Assembly: GCF_009669305.1 (NCBI RefSeq)
Contig: NZ_SADB01000022.1
Coordinates: forward strand, 1-64,000
Direction of reading: 5' to 3'
Source: Ancylomarina sp. 16SWW S1-10-2
Lineage (GTDB): Bacteria; Bacteroidota; Bacteroidia; Bacteroidales; Marinifilaceae
DNA length: 64,000 bases
The notes below the pieces were generated by a model. The model did no database searches and was not told the DNA's origin. It saw only the letters and a list, made by a program, of their open reading frames with translations. Positions 1 to 7,898 of this stretch are shown here, piece by piece. A program made the position numbers and the translations under genes. Each line of letters opens with the position of its first letter. Within the stretch, counting starts at the first letter, position 1.

Positions 1-140
1 TTGATGGAATAACAAATGAAAAAGTACAATGGGTGCAAGATAAACTAAATAATAGGCCTAGAAAGCGTCTAAATTACTTGACTCCAAATGAAAAATATAA
101 TTATGTTGTAAATAATCAAAAAGTTGCATTTGCAACTTGA
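1..140 (+). mobile_element. IS30-family transposase, C-terminal end only
   Basis: The first 140 bases are an open frame ending in TGA. It reads as the last 45 or so residues of a transposase, with the motif NNRPRKRLNYLTPNEKYN, which is the C-terminal signature of IS30-family enzymes. The rest lies outside the window, so it cannot be said whether the element is intact. No clear terminal inverted repeat was picked out in the bases that follow. Confidence 0.75.
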
Positions 141-284
141 ATTCAGGATTTAAAATATTGAACCACTAATTATCACTGATTAACACTAATTTATTACATT
201 CATTATCTTTAAATTCCCGCTGATAATACAGATCTCCGCAGACTGATTAATGAATTAGACTCCAAAGAACAATCAAAGTTAATA

Positions 285-398
285 GCTTTTTGACCTTTTA
301 ACTTTTAGACCTTTTGACGTTTTTACCTTTTCGACTTTTCTACCTTTCTACCTTTCAAACCTTTTGACTCTTTCGACTTTTTCGACTTTTCAAACCTT
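285..398. repeat. Degenerate polypyrimidine tandem repeat
   Basis: About 114 bases consist almost entirely of variants of a 7-10 base unit of the type TTTTCGACC or TTTTGACC on the plus strand. The complement resembles the GGTTAAA repeats at 10629-10656. No open reading frame crosses it. It fills most of the spacer between the IS30 remnant and the AAA ATPase gene. The part before it (141-284) holds only decayed A+T-rich sequence similar to the spacer repeats near 7.5 kb. Confidence 0.7.
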
Positions 399-456
399 GA
401 AAATAGCCTATATTTGAAATATGTTGTTAAACTAAAAATCAATACGGAAAAATCTG

Positions 457-464
457 TATGTTTG
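457..464 (+). promoter_or_regulatory. Candidate Bacteroidota -7 element
   Basis: TATGTTTG fits the TAnnTTTG -7 box used by the primary sigma factor of Bacteroidota. It lies 31 bases before the start codon of the AAA ATPase gene. No good -33 TTTG is seen at the expected spacing, so this is a weak call. Confidence 0.4.
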
Positions 465-495
465 CAATCTAAACAACAACACAAAATTATAAGAG

Positions 496-1242
496 ATGGA
501 AAAATTATATATTCCCAACAGGGGCTATGTCGTTTTCGAAGATATTGTTTTTGATGAAAAACTAGGCGCTGAAATCAATCAGTTTTTACGCGAGTATGAG
601 CATTGCGATATTCTTTCGAAATACAATCTACCTTTAAGTAATAAACTCCTATTACACGGTAAAAGTGGTTGTGGTAAAACCATGACAGCTCGCGCCATTG
701 CTCGTAAACTGGGTAAAAAAATCAAGGTTATTAATTTAGGAGGTATTGTTTCCTCAAAACTAGGAGAAACATCTGCCAATATTGCTACAGCTTTTCGTTT
801 GGTAGAATCTCAAGAAGCCGTCCTTTTCTTCGATGAATTTGATTCCTTAGGAAAAGAGCGCGACTACGATAATACGGATAGTAATGAGATGAAACGTGTG
901 GTAAACACCATGCTTCAACTTATCGATTCATTGCCTTCACACTCCATCATAATAGCGGCAACCAATCAAATTGAAATGATTGACTCTGCCCTACTTCGTC
1001 GTTTTGAGCTGAAACTAGAATTTAGAAATCCAGGAAAAGAATTACTTGATAGCTTTTACGATAAACTACTGACTAAATACCCTGAAGAATACCGACAAAT
1101 CGATCGTAAGTATGATATTTCATACGCCGAGGCACAAGACATTGTTTTTAGAACAGTTAAAAACAACATTATTGTATCGGAACTAAGCAAAAAGGATAAG
1201 CTTGTTTCGGAAAACAAAGAAACTAATGCTTGCCTAAACTAA
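496..1242 (+). CDS. AAA-family ATPase, single domain
   Basis: This 248-residue protein is one AAA+ module. Walker A is GKSGCGKT near residues 55-62, Walker B is VLFFDEFD near 109-116, sensor 1 is AATNQ near 154, and LLRRFE near 165 carries the likely arginine finger. The closest known type is the small FtsH/spastin-like AAA ATPase of Bacteroidota. There is no transmembrane segment, protease domain or substrate-binding domain, so it probably works with a partner. In some genomes similar ATPases sit beside a subtilisin-like protease, but none is seen here. It stands alone between the IS30 remnant and a strong terminator. The substrate is unknown; an ATP-driven remodelling role is inferred from the family. 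Confidence 0.85.
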   Translation: MEKLYIPNRGYVVFEDIVFDEKLGAEINQFLREYEHCDILSKYNLPLSNKLLLHGKSGCGKTMTARAIARKLGKKIKVINLGGIVSSKLGETSANIATAFRLVESQEAVLFFDEFDSLGKERDYDNTDSNEMKRVVNTMLQLIDSLPSHSIIIAATNQIEMIDSALLRRFELKLEFRNPGKELLDSFYDKLLTKYPEEYRQIDRKYDISYAEAQDIVFRTVKNNIIVSELSKKDKLVSENKETNACLN

Positions 1243-1263
1243 TTGGCATTAAATAGATAATTG

Positions 1264-1296
1264 AAAAGCGACTCTTTTAAGGAGTCGCTTTTTTTA
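1264..1296 (+). terminator. Intrinsic terminator of the AAA ATPase gene
   Basis: An 11-bp stem (arms AAAAGCGACTC and GAGTCGCTTTT) with a 7-base loop is followed by a T run. It starts 22 bases after the stop codon. Confidence 0.85.
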
Positions 1297-1374
1297 GGTT
1301 TTAATCATTCTCAAAAGCACTTCATTATTTATGTTTTATTATTCATGATGTTAATCAGAAATTGATTAAATTAG

Positions 1375-1611
1375 ATGGCAGATTCAAATTTAAAAATCAT
1401 GAAATCAAACAAAAAATTTAACGACCCTATGGATAGAAATCCCGCGAACTGGAGAGGCATTTTTTATTACAACCCCAAAGATCCTCGAATTCGAGTTCCT
1501 AAACTTGATCCCTCATTAGGTTGGACTTTGAATTTTGCAAGCCCTTACGCCTATGTCTTTATTATTGCCATTGCAGGTATTATTGCACTTTCAGTATATT
1601 TAGGTTTATAG
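1375..1611 (+). CDS. DUF5808-like small membrane protein
   Basis: This is a 78-residue protein. The first 55 residues contain a W-x-G-x-x-Y-Y-N-P-x-D-P-R-x-x-V-P-K pattern followed by GWTLNFA, which matches the DUF5808 domain found at the ends of Bacteroidota and Firmicutes membrane proteins. The last 20 residues form one hydrophobic segment that would anchor it in the inner membrane. An in-frame ATG at residue 9 could also be the start. Its function is unknown. It is monocistronic, with a terminator on each side. Confidence 0.7.
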   Translation: MADSNLKIMKSNKKFNDPMDRNPANWRGIFYYNPKDPRIRVPKLDPSLGWTLNFASPYAYVFIIAIAGIIALSVYLGL

Positions 1612-1663
1612 ACCACAAAAAAACGAGATCTATAAGGCTCCGCTTTTATAAAAACGTGGGGCA

Positions 1664-1694
1664 AAAGAAAGGCCATCCCTTTACAGAATGGCCT
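1664..1694 (-). terminator. Terminator of asnB
   Basis: The stem AGGCCAT / ATGGCCT lies 24 bases past the asnB stop. On the minus strand it is followed by a T-rich tail. It could also stop plus-strand transcription from the DUF5808 gene. Confidence 0.65.
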
Positions 1695-1717
1695 CTTTAT
1701 AATGTTTAACAAATAAT

Positions 1718-3403
1718 TTATTTGTTTTCCGTTTTTTCTAAATATGCGTCATTGTGAACAGCGTTAACTGCTCTTCCCGAAGGATCTGCATTGTTGCGGA
1801 ACGATTGATCCCAAGCCAAAGCTTCGGGCGTGCTACAAGCAATAGAAGGTACTGAAGGTACACAAGCTGCAGCTGTATCAGAAGGAAAATGCTCAGCAAA
1901 AATTGTACGGTAATAATACTCCTCTTTCGACATTGGAGGATGTACCGGAAATCTAAAATTGGCATTACTCAACTGCTCATCCGTAACTTCTTTTTCAGCA
2001 ATCTCTTTTAGGCTGTCAATCCAAGAATAACCCACACCATCAGAAAACTGTTCTTTTTGTCTCCAAACAACACTCTCTGGCAAGCAGTCTTCAAAGGCTT
2101 TTCGCAAAATCCATTTTTCCATCTTGCCATCCTTCGCCATCTTATCCTCAGGATTAATTCTCATGGCAATATCAAGAAACTCCTTATCCAAAAATGGAAC
2201 ACGACTTTCAACTCCCCAAGCTGCCATCGATTTGTTAGATCGTAAACAATCATACAAATGTAATTTGTCTAATTTACGAATAGTCTCGGCATGAAATTCT
2301 TTAGCATTTGGCGCCTTATGGAAATATAAGTAACCACCGAACATTTCGTCAGCACCTTCACCCGAAAGAACCATTTTAATACCCATCGATTTAATAACAC
2401 GAGCCATTAAATACATAGGCGTTGAAGCACGAACAGTGGTTACATCGTAAGTCTCCAAATGATAGATAACATCGCGAATAGCATCGACACCTTCTTGAAC
2501 TGAAAAAGTAACTTCGTGATGTACTGTTTCTATATAATCGGCAACTTTACGAGCGGCAACTAAATCGGGTGAACCTTTTAATCCTATAGCAAAGGAATGA
2601 AGTTGTGGCCACCAAGCATCTTGTTTATCGGCAGATTCAATACGCTTAGTTGCATATTTTTTTGCAATAGCCGAAATAATTGACGAATCCAGTCCTCCTG
2701 AAAGTAAAACACCATAAGGCACATCAGACATCAACTGACGGTGAACAGCATCTTCCAGACCTTTGCGAAGTTCTGCCATATCAGTCACATTATCCTTCAC
2801 ATTATCAAATTCTGTCCATTCTCTATGATACCACTCCTTTATCTCTCCATCCTTACTATATAAAAATTTTCCTGGAGGGAATTCTTCAATTTTGTTACAA
2901 TAACCTTCCAACGCTTTTAGCTCTGAGGCCACAAAATAATTACCATATTTATCCCAACCCTGATATAGAGGAATAATTCCCATATGGTCACGCCCAATTA
3001 AAAACGAATCATTCTTTTTATCGTAAAGAGCAAAAGCAAAAATTCCATTCAAATCATCAATAAAATCAATTCCTTTTTTGTCATACAAAGCCAGAATAAC
3101 TTCACAGTCAGATTTGGTTAAAAACTCATAAGAATCATTCATTTCTTTACGAATGTTCATATGATTATATATTTCGCCATTAACAGCCAATACTAAATTA
3201 CCATCTTTACTGTAAAGTGGTTGTCCTCCCGACTGAGGATCTACAATAGATAATCTCTCATGAGATAATATTGCTTTTTCATCAGAAAAAATACCCGACC
3301 AATCTGGTCCTCTGTGACGTATTTTTTTAGACATTTCTAGAATTTGAGGACGTAGCTCTTGTGCATCTACCTTCAAATCAAAAACTCCTACGAATCCACA
3401 CAT
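1718..3403 (-). CDS. asnB: Asparagine synthase B, glutamine-hydrolysing
   Basis: The 561-residue enzyme makes asparagine from aspartate, ATP and glutamine in the cytosol. The catalytic Cys2 of the class II glutaminase domain is exposed after removal of Met (MCGFVGVFD). The RHRGPD motif near residue 30 and NGEIYNH near 75 belong to the same domain. The synthetase domain starts near 210 and holds the PP-loop LSGGLDSS near 234-241. The length fits the AsnB family (about 550). It is the only gene in its transcription unit, with convergent DUF5808 on one side and a terminator for the next minus-strand gene on the other. The C-terminal 50 residues are rich in Ala and Ser and vary in the family. No regulatory site was recognised in the 400-base spacer upstream. 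Confidence 0.96.
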   Translation of the reverse strand: MCGFVGVFDLKVDAQELRPQILEMSKKIRHRGPDWSGIFSDEKAILSHERLSIVDPQSGGQPLYSKDGNLVLAVNGEIYNHMNIRKEMNDSYEFLTKSDCEVILALYDKKGIDFIDDLNGIFAFALYDKKNDSFLIGRDHMGIIPLYQGWDKYGNYFVASELKALEGYCNKIEEFPPGKFLYSKDGEIKEWYHREWTEFDNVKDNVTDMAELRKGLEDAVHRQLMSDVPYGVLLSGGLDSSIISAIAKKYATKRIESADKQDAWWPQLHSFAIGLKGSPDLVAARKVADYIETVHHEVTFSVQEGVDAIRDVIYHLETYDVTTVRASTPMYLMARVIKSMGIKMVLSGEGADEMFGGYLYFHKAPNAKEFHAETIRKLDKLHLYDCLRSNKSMAAWGVESRVPFLDKEFLDIAMRINPEDKMAKDGKMEKWILRKAFEDCLPESVVWRQKEQFSDGVGYSWIDSLKEIAEKEVTDEQLSNANFRFPVHPPMSKEEYYYRTIFAEHFPSDTAAACVPSVPSIACSTPEALAWDQSFRNNADPSGRAVNAVHNDAYLEKTENK

Positions 3404-3751
3404 AAAATCTTGTTTAATAGTTAGTTTTTTTCAGTATCTTTTGTGGAAGAATACTGCTTAATTTTGGTTTAGGCGTTAAAGTACACTTTCTATTTTATTT
3501 ATTGGCACAATAAATTTACTATAACGTTTGCGAGGATTAAAAAAAAAATTTTACGTGAATAAACCCCTATTTTCATTGAAAATTGAACACAAAACCAAAT
3601 AAGCGCCTTTCGTGTTATCAAACTTTACTTATTCTCTTTTTCAACTCAATCTATAATCTCAAATAATTATTTTTTTGTCATCACAATTGGTCTTTTAACA
3701 CCACTATTTAGCAATTCATCCTTCATTAAAAAGTCATGATCCATATTGCAT

Positions 3752-3783
3752 AAAAAAAGCGAAACATATAAGGCTTCGCTTTT
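3752..3783 (-). terminator. Terminator of the HAD phosphatase gene
   Basis: The stem AAAAGCGAA / TTCGCTTTT lies 26 bases past the stop of the HAD gene and is followed by seven T on the minus strand. The rest of the 3404-3808 spacer shows no other feature. Confidence 0.8.
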
Positions 3784-3808
3784 GCATTTTATTTATGAAT
3801 CGTTTTCT

Positions 3809-4612
3809 TTAGTTCATTATATATTTTTCTACAACTTCGGCAACTCCATGATCATTATTTGAAGCGACTATTACATCTGCACGATCGCGAAGTTCTGGGT
3901 TAACATTATCAACCCAAACACCTAAACCAGCATATTCCACCATCGATAAGTCGTTTCCTGCATTACCAACCGCAATAATCTCTTCCTGGCGTATATCTAA
4001 TTTCTCAGCCAAACGAGCTATACTTGCCGCTTTGTCTATTCCATGTGACATAACTTCCAAGAAAAAGGGTTTCGACATAGAAACACTCTCATTAGGTTTT
4101 TCTTTCTTCAATTTGGCTTCAACCGATTTTAGATATTCGGGGTCCTGTAAAAGCAGACATTTTACAGCAGACCCTGTTACCGCAGTTTTAAAGCTATCCA
4201 CCTTATTAAACTTCATCTGAGTTAACTCAACCTCTACATCAATATATTTTGAGCAAGATTCACTAATAATACTATCCGACGTGTAAGTTATTATATCGAC
4301 ATTATTCGCCATACTAAAATCGTGCAAACTGTGAATTTGCTCTTTAGAAAGACTTTGCTCAAAAATAGTTGTCTGATTGGTCTGATCAGTAATTACAGCA
4401 CCATTGTATGAGATAATATACGAACCATACTTTTTTAAATCAAGCTGCTCGGCATATTGAAGCATTGCTGGAGTTGGTCGTCCCGATGCCAAAACAACAT
4501 ATACACCTTGCTCCTGTGCCTTCATCAACATGTCCTTATTTCTATCTGATATGCAATGATCATCACTCAAAAGTGTATCATCAAGATCAAGCACTAGCAT
4601 TTTATATTTCAT
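3809..4612 (-). CDS. Cof-type HAD-IIB family phosphatase
   Basis: The 267-residue protein has HAD motif I (DLDDTL, residues 9-14, with the nucleophile and acid/base aspartates), motif II in ASGRP near residue 42, and a late motif reading VGNAGNDLSMV near 216-226. The family usually has GDxxND at the last position; here the first Asp is Asn (GNAGND), a common variant. The long cap between motifs II and III is of the C2B type. Family members dephosphorylate sugar phosphates or cofactors such as pyridoxal phosphate and FMN. The actual substrate cannot be read from the sequence. It is a single-gene unit with its own terminator. Confidence 0.88.
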   Translation of the reverse strand: MKYKMLVLDLDDTLLSDDHCISDRNKDMLMKAQEQGVYVVLASGRPTPAMLQYAEQLDLKKYGSYIISYNGAVITDQTNQTTIFEQSLSKEQIHSLHDFSMANNVDIITYTSDSIISESCSKYIDVEVELTQMKFNKVDSFKTAVTGSAVKCLLLQDPEYLKSVEAKLKKEKPNESVSMSKPFFLEVMSHGIDKAASIARLAEKLDIRQEEIIAVGNAGNDLSMVEYAGLGVWVDNVNPELRDRADVIVASNNDHGVAEVVEKYIMN

Positions 4613-4882
4613 CTATAATCTAATTAATTTTAATACACACATAAACAAATATCATTAAGATGTATAAGCCTGTGTGAATAAGCTTTAAATAAAGCTTTAG
4701 AACTTCAATTTTCAGCCTGCGAAAGTATAACAATTATCGGGTTCTCCCAAAACAAAACTCAAGGATTCTAAATTATCAAGATTAAATTTTGAATGCTTGT
4801 TTTTGAAGAATAACACTACTAGAATCACCACCATCAAGACTTATAAAAAGATTTTTAAAAATTAAATGAATGCTCTAGAACT

Positions 4883-4911
4883 AAAAAAGTCACAACATAG
4901 GCTGTGACTTT
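4883..4911 (-). terminator. Terminator past a decayed minus-strand gene
   Basis: The stem AAAGTCACA / TGTGACTTT has a minus-strand tail of six T. It lies 26 bases downstream of the stop of the remnant at 4937-5091, which suggests that this was once a transcribed gene. The part of the spacer between this hairpin and the HAD gene shows nothing else. Confidence 0.65.
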
Positions 4912-4936
4912 CTTTAATTTTATATCTCGTAAGCTA

Positions 4937-5091
4937 CTATTTCAAACCAAGTTCTTTCAAGTATCTACTCACTTGATTCACGCCGTTCTGATACTTCGAG
5001 ATAGTTGAGACGATTTGTACTTGCGATAAAAATGTCGCTAATCACTTAAGCCATACTGCTCTTTTCTAATCATTAAACAAAGGTCCACCAT
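4937..5091 (-). pseudogene. Possible remnant of a small helix-turn-helix-like gene
   Basis: On the minus strand an ATG opens a 17-codon frame that stops. A second frame, shifted by one base, then continues for about 33 codons (…STISKYQNGVNQVSRYLKELGLK) to a TAG just before a good terminator. The second part has the texture of a DNA-binding helix-turn-helix. The family is not recognised and the reading depends on one assumed frameshift. Confidence 0.22.
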
Positions 5092-5213
5092 ATTCTAGAG
5101 ACGATAGATAATTTAAAGAGAGATGCCAAAACTATTTTTGTCCCTACCCTTCAATTTTTGTAAATTTATAATACATGTTAATGAAACAGATAATTTATTA
5201 AAATACATGCCTT

Positions 5214-5954
5214 ATGAATCCTTTAATCATTCTCAGTGTTGGTTTTATCATCTTCCTATTAAGTGGTATCAGAATCATTTTCGAATACAAACGTGCCTTA
5301 AAATTCCGATTCGGGAAGTACGTTTCAACTCTTAAACCTGGTTTTAGATGGATAATTCCTTTGGTAGAAACGATTCAAATTGTAGATATTCGTGTCATTA
5401 CAATCAACATTGATTCACAAGAAGTAATGACATCAGATAATGTGCCTTGTAGTATTGATGGCGTTGTCTTTTTCAAAATAGATAACCCAGAAAAAGCCGT
5501 ATTAGAAGTTGAAGAATATAAGTTTGCCATTATGCAACTGGCTCAAGCCGCCCTTAGAGATGTTTGCGGTAAAGTTGAGTTAGACACTATTTTATCAAAA
5601 CGTGAAGAGATTGGTAAAAACATCAAGCACATTGTTGAAAAAGAGACAGAGGCTTGGGGTATTGTCATTATCGACGTTAAAATTAAAGATATTCAATTGC
5701 CCGAAAATATGAGACGAATGATGGCTAATCAGGCAGAAGCAGAACGTTCTCGTAGAGCACGAGTTATTCTCGCTCTTGCCGAGAAGGAAGCTGCCGAAAA
5801 CCTATTGGCAGCTGGCGAATTGATCGACAAATCACCATCAGCCATCAAGCTAAGACTTTACCAAACTCTTGCTAATATTGCAGCTGAGAAAAATTCAACC
5901 ATTCTTTTCCCATTCCCAGAAGAAGTATTGCCAAGAAATAAAAAAGGAGATTAA
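5214..5954 (+). CDS. SPFH/stomatin-like (slipin) membrane protein
   Basis: The 246-residue protein has one N-terminal membrane helix (residues 3-22) followed by an SPFH/Band 7 domain. The family pattern is clear: EYKRALKFRFGKY, then KPGFRWIIPLVE, then VDIRV. From about residue 150 the chain is rich in Ala, Glu and Arg (NQAEAERSRRARVILA…EKEAAENL), the coiled-coil segment through which stomatins oligomerise. It probably forms a ring-like scaffold on the inner membrane. Bacterial slipins often pair with an NfeD protease partner, but no NfeD gene is adjacent here. The gene is monocistronic with a terminator 27 bases after the stop. The start at 5214 fits the usual stomatin N-terminus. Confidence 0.9.
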   Translation: MNPLIILSVGFIIFLLSGIRIIFEYKRALKFRFGKYVSTLKPGFRWIIPLVETIQIVDIRVITINIDSQEVMTSDNVPCSIDGVVFFKIDNPEKAVLEVEEYKFAIMQLAQAALRDVCGKVELDTILSKREEIGKNIKHIVEKETEAWGIVIIDVKIKDIQLPENMRRMMANQAEAERSRRARVILALAEKEAAENLLAAGELIDKSPSAIKLRLYQTLANIAAEKNSTILFPFPEEVLPRNKKGD

Positions 5955-5980
5955 GTCCTTACTGAGGCTGAATGAGAATT

Positions 5981-6013
5981 TCCATCCTTAATTTTGAGGA
6001 TGGATTTTTTTTT
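5981..6013 (+). terminator. Terminator of the slipin gene
   Basis: The stem TCCATCC / GGATGGA with a 10-base loop is followed by nine T. Confidence 0.88.
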
Positions 6014-6045
6014 ACTCTATTTGAGTTGAATAGAAATATCATTCT

Positions 6046-6942
6046 TTATTTCTTTAGAAAAGTAAATTTTTCTTTAATCTTTTGAAACTTACCTTCCATC
6101 TTAATTTCTGCAAACAAAATACCTGCAAATATCATTAATCCTCCAATAACAGTTCTCTCAGTTAATGCTTCATTTAAATAAAAATAGGCTGTAATAGCAG
6201 CGAATAGCGGTTCAAATGAAAAAATGATGGAAGTTGTTATCTCAGAAATGTATTTTTGGTAATAATTCTGAACCGTGTACATAAAAGCTGTGGCAAATAT
6301 GGCTGTGAAAATTATAGCCTGCCAAACTTTATACCCACTTGGAATATGTAATTCTCCTTTAACACCCGAATATATAATACAAACTAAACCAACCAAAAAG
6401 AATTGGCTTACCGACAGTAATATGGCATCGCTCTTACCGCTATATCGTGCAACCATAATAATATAAATTGCAAAAATTATGGCTGACATAAAAACCCAAG
6501 TATCTCCAATATTAAGACTCAGACTACTTCCCAAAGTTAGAAAGCCTAAGCCCATTGTGGCCAAAACAACTGCAATTAAAATATTAAAACTTGGTAATCG
6601 TTTTTGTATAAACGAAAGAATTAGCGGCACAAATACAACCGACAAACCCGTAATAAAACCACCTTTAGATGCAGTCGTGTATTGTAAACCTATGGTTTGT
6701 GCTAAAAAACTAAACAAAAGAGGAACAGCCAATAGAGCTCCATAACGTAAACTATCCCAATCGTAACTTCTAAAACGCTTAAAAAAGAGACAGCCAAGTA
6801 TTAGGGCAGCCAATAAAAATCGATAGCCCAGAAAGTTAGCAACACTAATTTGAGATACAGCATCCTTAATAAAGACAAAGGTCATTCCCCAAAATATAGT
6901 TCCTAATAAGAGTAGCAGAATGGCTTTAATTTTGATATTCAT
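6046..6942 (-). CDS. EamA-family (DMT) transporter
   Basis: The 298-residue protein has ten hydrophobic segments in two EamA repeats. The first begins at the N-terminus with a typical GTIFWGMTFVF motif. The second repeat starts near residue 150, and FEPLFAAITAYFYLNE near 243-258 is the conserved end of the family. Members of this superfamily export amino acids, purines or other metabolites. The substrate is not predictable. It is alone between the convergent slipin gene and the repeat-rich spacer. A second EamA gene, only distantly similar, lies at 23428-24345. Confidence 0.9.
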   Translation of the reverse strand: MNIKIKAILLLLLGTIFWGMTFVFIKDAVSQISVANFLGYRFLLAALILGCLFFKRFRSYDWDSLRYGALLAVPLLFSFLAQTIGLQYTTASKGGFITGLSVVFVPLILSFIQKRLPSFNILIAVVLATMGLGFLTLGSSLSLNIGDTWVFMSAIIFAIYIIMVARYSGKSDAILLSVSQFFLVGLVCIIYSGVKGELHIPSGYKVWQAIIFTAIFATAFMYTVQNYYQKYISEITTSIIFSFEPLFAAITAYFYLNEALTERTVIGGLMIFAGILFAEIKMEGKFQKIKEKFTFLKK

Positions 6943-7304
6943 GTTTTTAAGGATAAAGGTTAAAGGAAGGATGTGAATTAATAAACCATATCATATATGG
7001 CAAACAATTAATACATATCACAAGTATGTGGAATGGATAAGAAAAGTGCCTAAGTCTTGTTTAAAAATAAAACCAAATAAAAAGACTGGGTTGGCGAACA
7101 GCAATAGCTTCATAAGTCATTATATTTTAATGATGAAGCTATGGTACATAGAGTAGTTCTACGATGAGCTGTAGTGATTCCCGAAATCTTCCATAGCATG
7201 GAAAATCACCAATTATTAAATATTTAGATGCTCAATCTGACGTAAATGTATCCTTTTTTCTTTAAAAAATAAACAATCATCATTTAACAATTAAACAATC
7301 CAAT

Positions 7305-7830
7305 CATTCATCACAAATCAATTCCAATCATATTTTATCTTTTTAAATCAGTGTCAAAATATTCCTTTTATTTCTACCATCATCCGTATAACCTTCAGTG
7401 AATCATTCTAGTCATACCCTGACATGTACAGCTTACTTATAGTCAGAGCATGACGGATTTGTTAAGAGTTTTTAAATCTAGATCACCCACGCAATTTGCA
7501 GACACAACTTGAGCATCCAATCATTTATCACTAATTATAAATCAATTTCAATCATATTTCATCATTTGTAATCAGCGTTAAATTATTTATTTTATTTCTG
7601 CGGTCATCAGTGCAATCTGCGGAAACAATTTAGTCTTCCAATCATTCATCAATAATTTCAAATCCGTTTCAATCATATTTCATCATTTATAATCAGCGTC
7701 GAATTATTTATTTTATTTCTGCGGTCATCAGCGCAATCTGCGGAAACAATTTAATCATCCATTCATTCTTCAATAATTACAAATCAATTTCAATCATATT
7801 TCATCATTTAAAATCTGCGTCTAAAATCTT
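7305..7830. repeat. Tandem array of ~121-bp degenerate repeats
   Basis: The phrase TTTCAATCATATTTCATCATTT recurs with starts at about 7546, 7667 and 7788, exactly 121 bases apart. A more diverged copy starts near 7322. Each unit also has a TTTATTTCTGCGGTCATCAG part. The oldest copy is split by about 100 bases that include the palindromic element at 7411-7454. No reading frame spans the array. The spacer part before it (6943-7300) shows nothing. Confidence 0.75.
7411..7454. repeat. 44-bp dispersed palindromic element, copy 1
   Basis: The ends GTCATACCCTGACAT and AGTCAGAGCATGAC form an imperfect inverted repeat around ACAGCTTACT. Closely related copies lie at 26355-26413 and 33666-33709. All three are in spacers. 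Confidence 0.75.
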
Positions 7831-7872
7831 CATCCTTTACAGTTTTTTACTTTTTCCTTCCTATAAGCTTCT

Positions 7873-7880
7873 TATCTTTG
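7873..7880 (+). promoter_or_regulatory. Candidate Bacteroidota -7 element
   Basis: TATCTTTG fits TAnnTTTG and lies 18 bases before the ATG of the MrfA-like helicase gene, which would give a very short leader. No clear TTTG is seen at the -33 position. Confidence 0.45.
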
Positions 7881-7898
7881 CAAGTTCAGAAATAGCCT

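Noticed and set aside
2680..2976. Plus-strand frame of 98 codons inside asnB
   Set aside because: It is the antisense of a well-conserved gene and has no match to a family.
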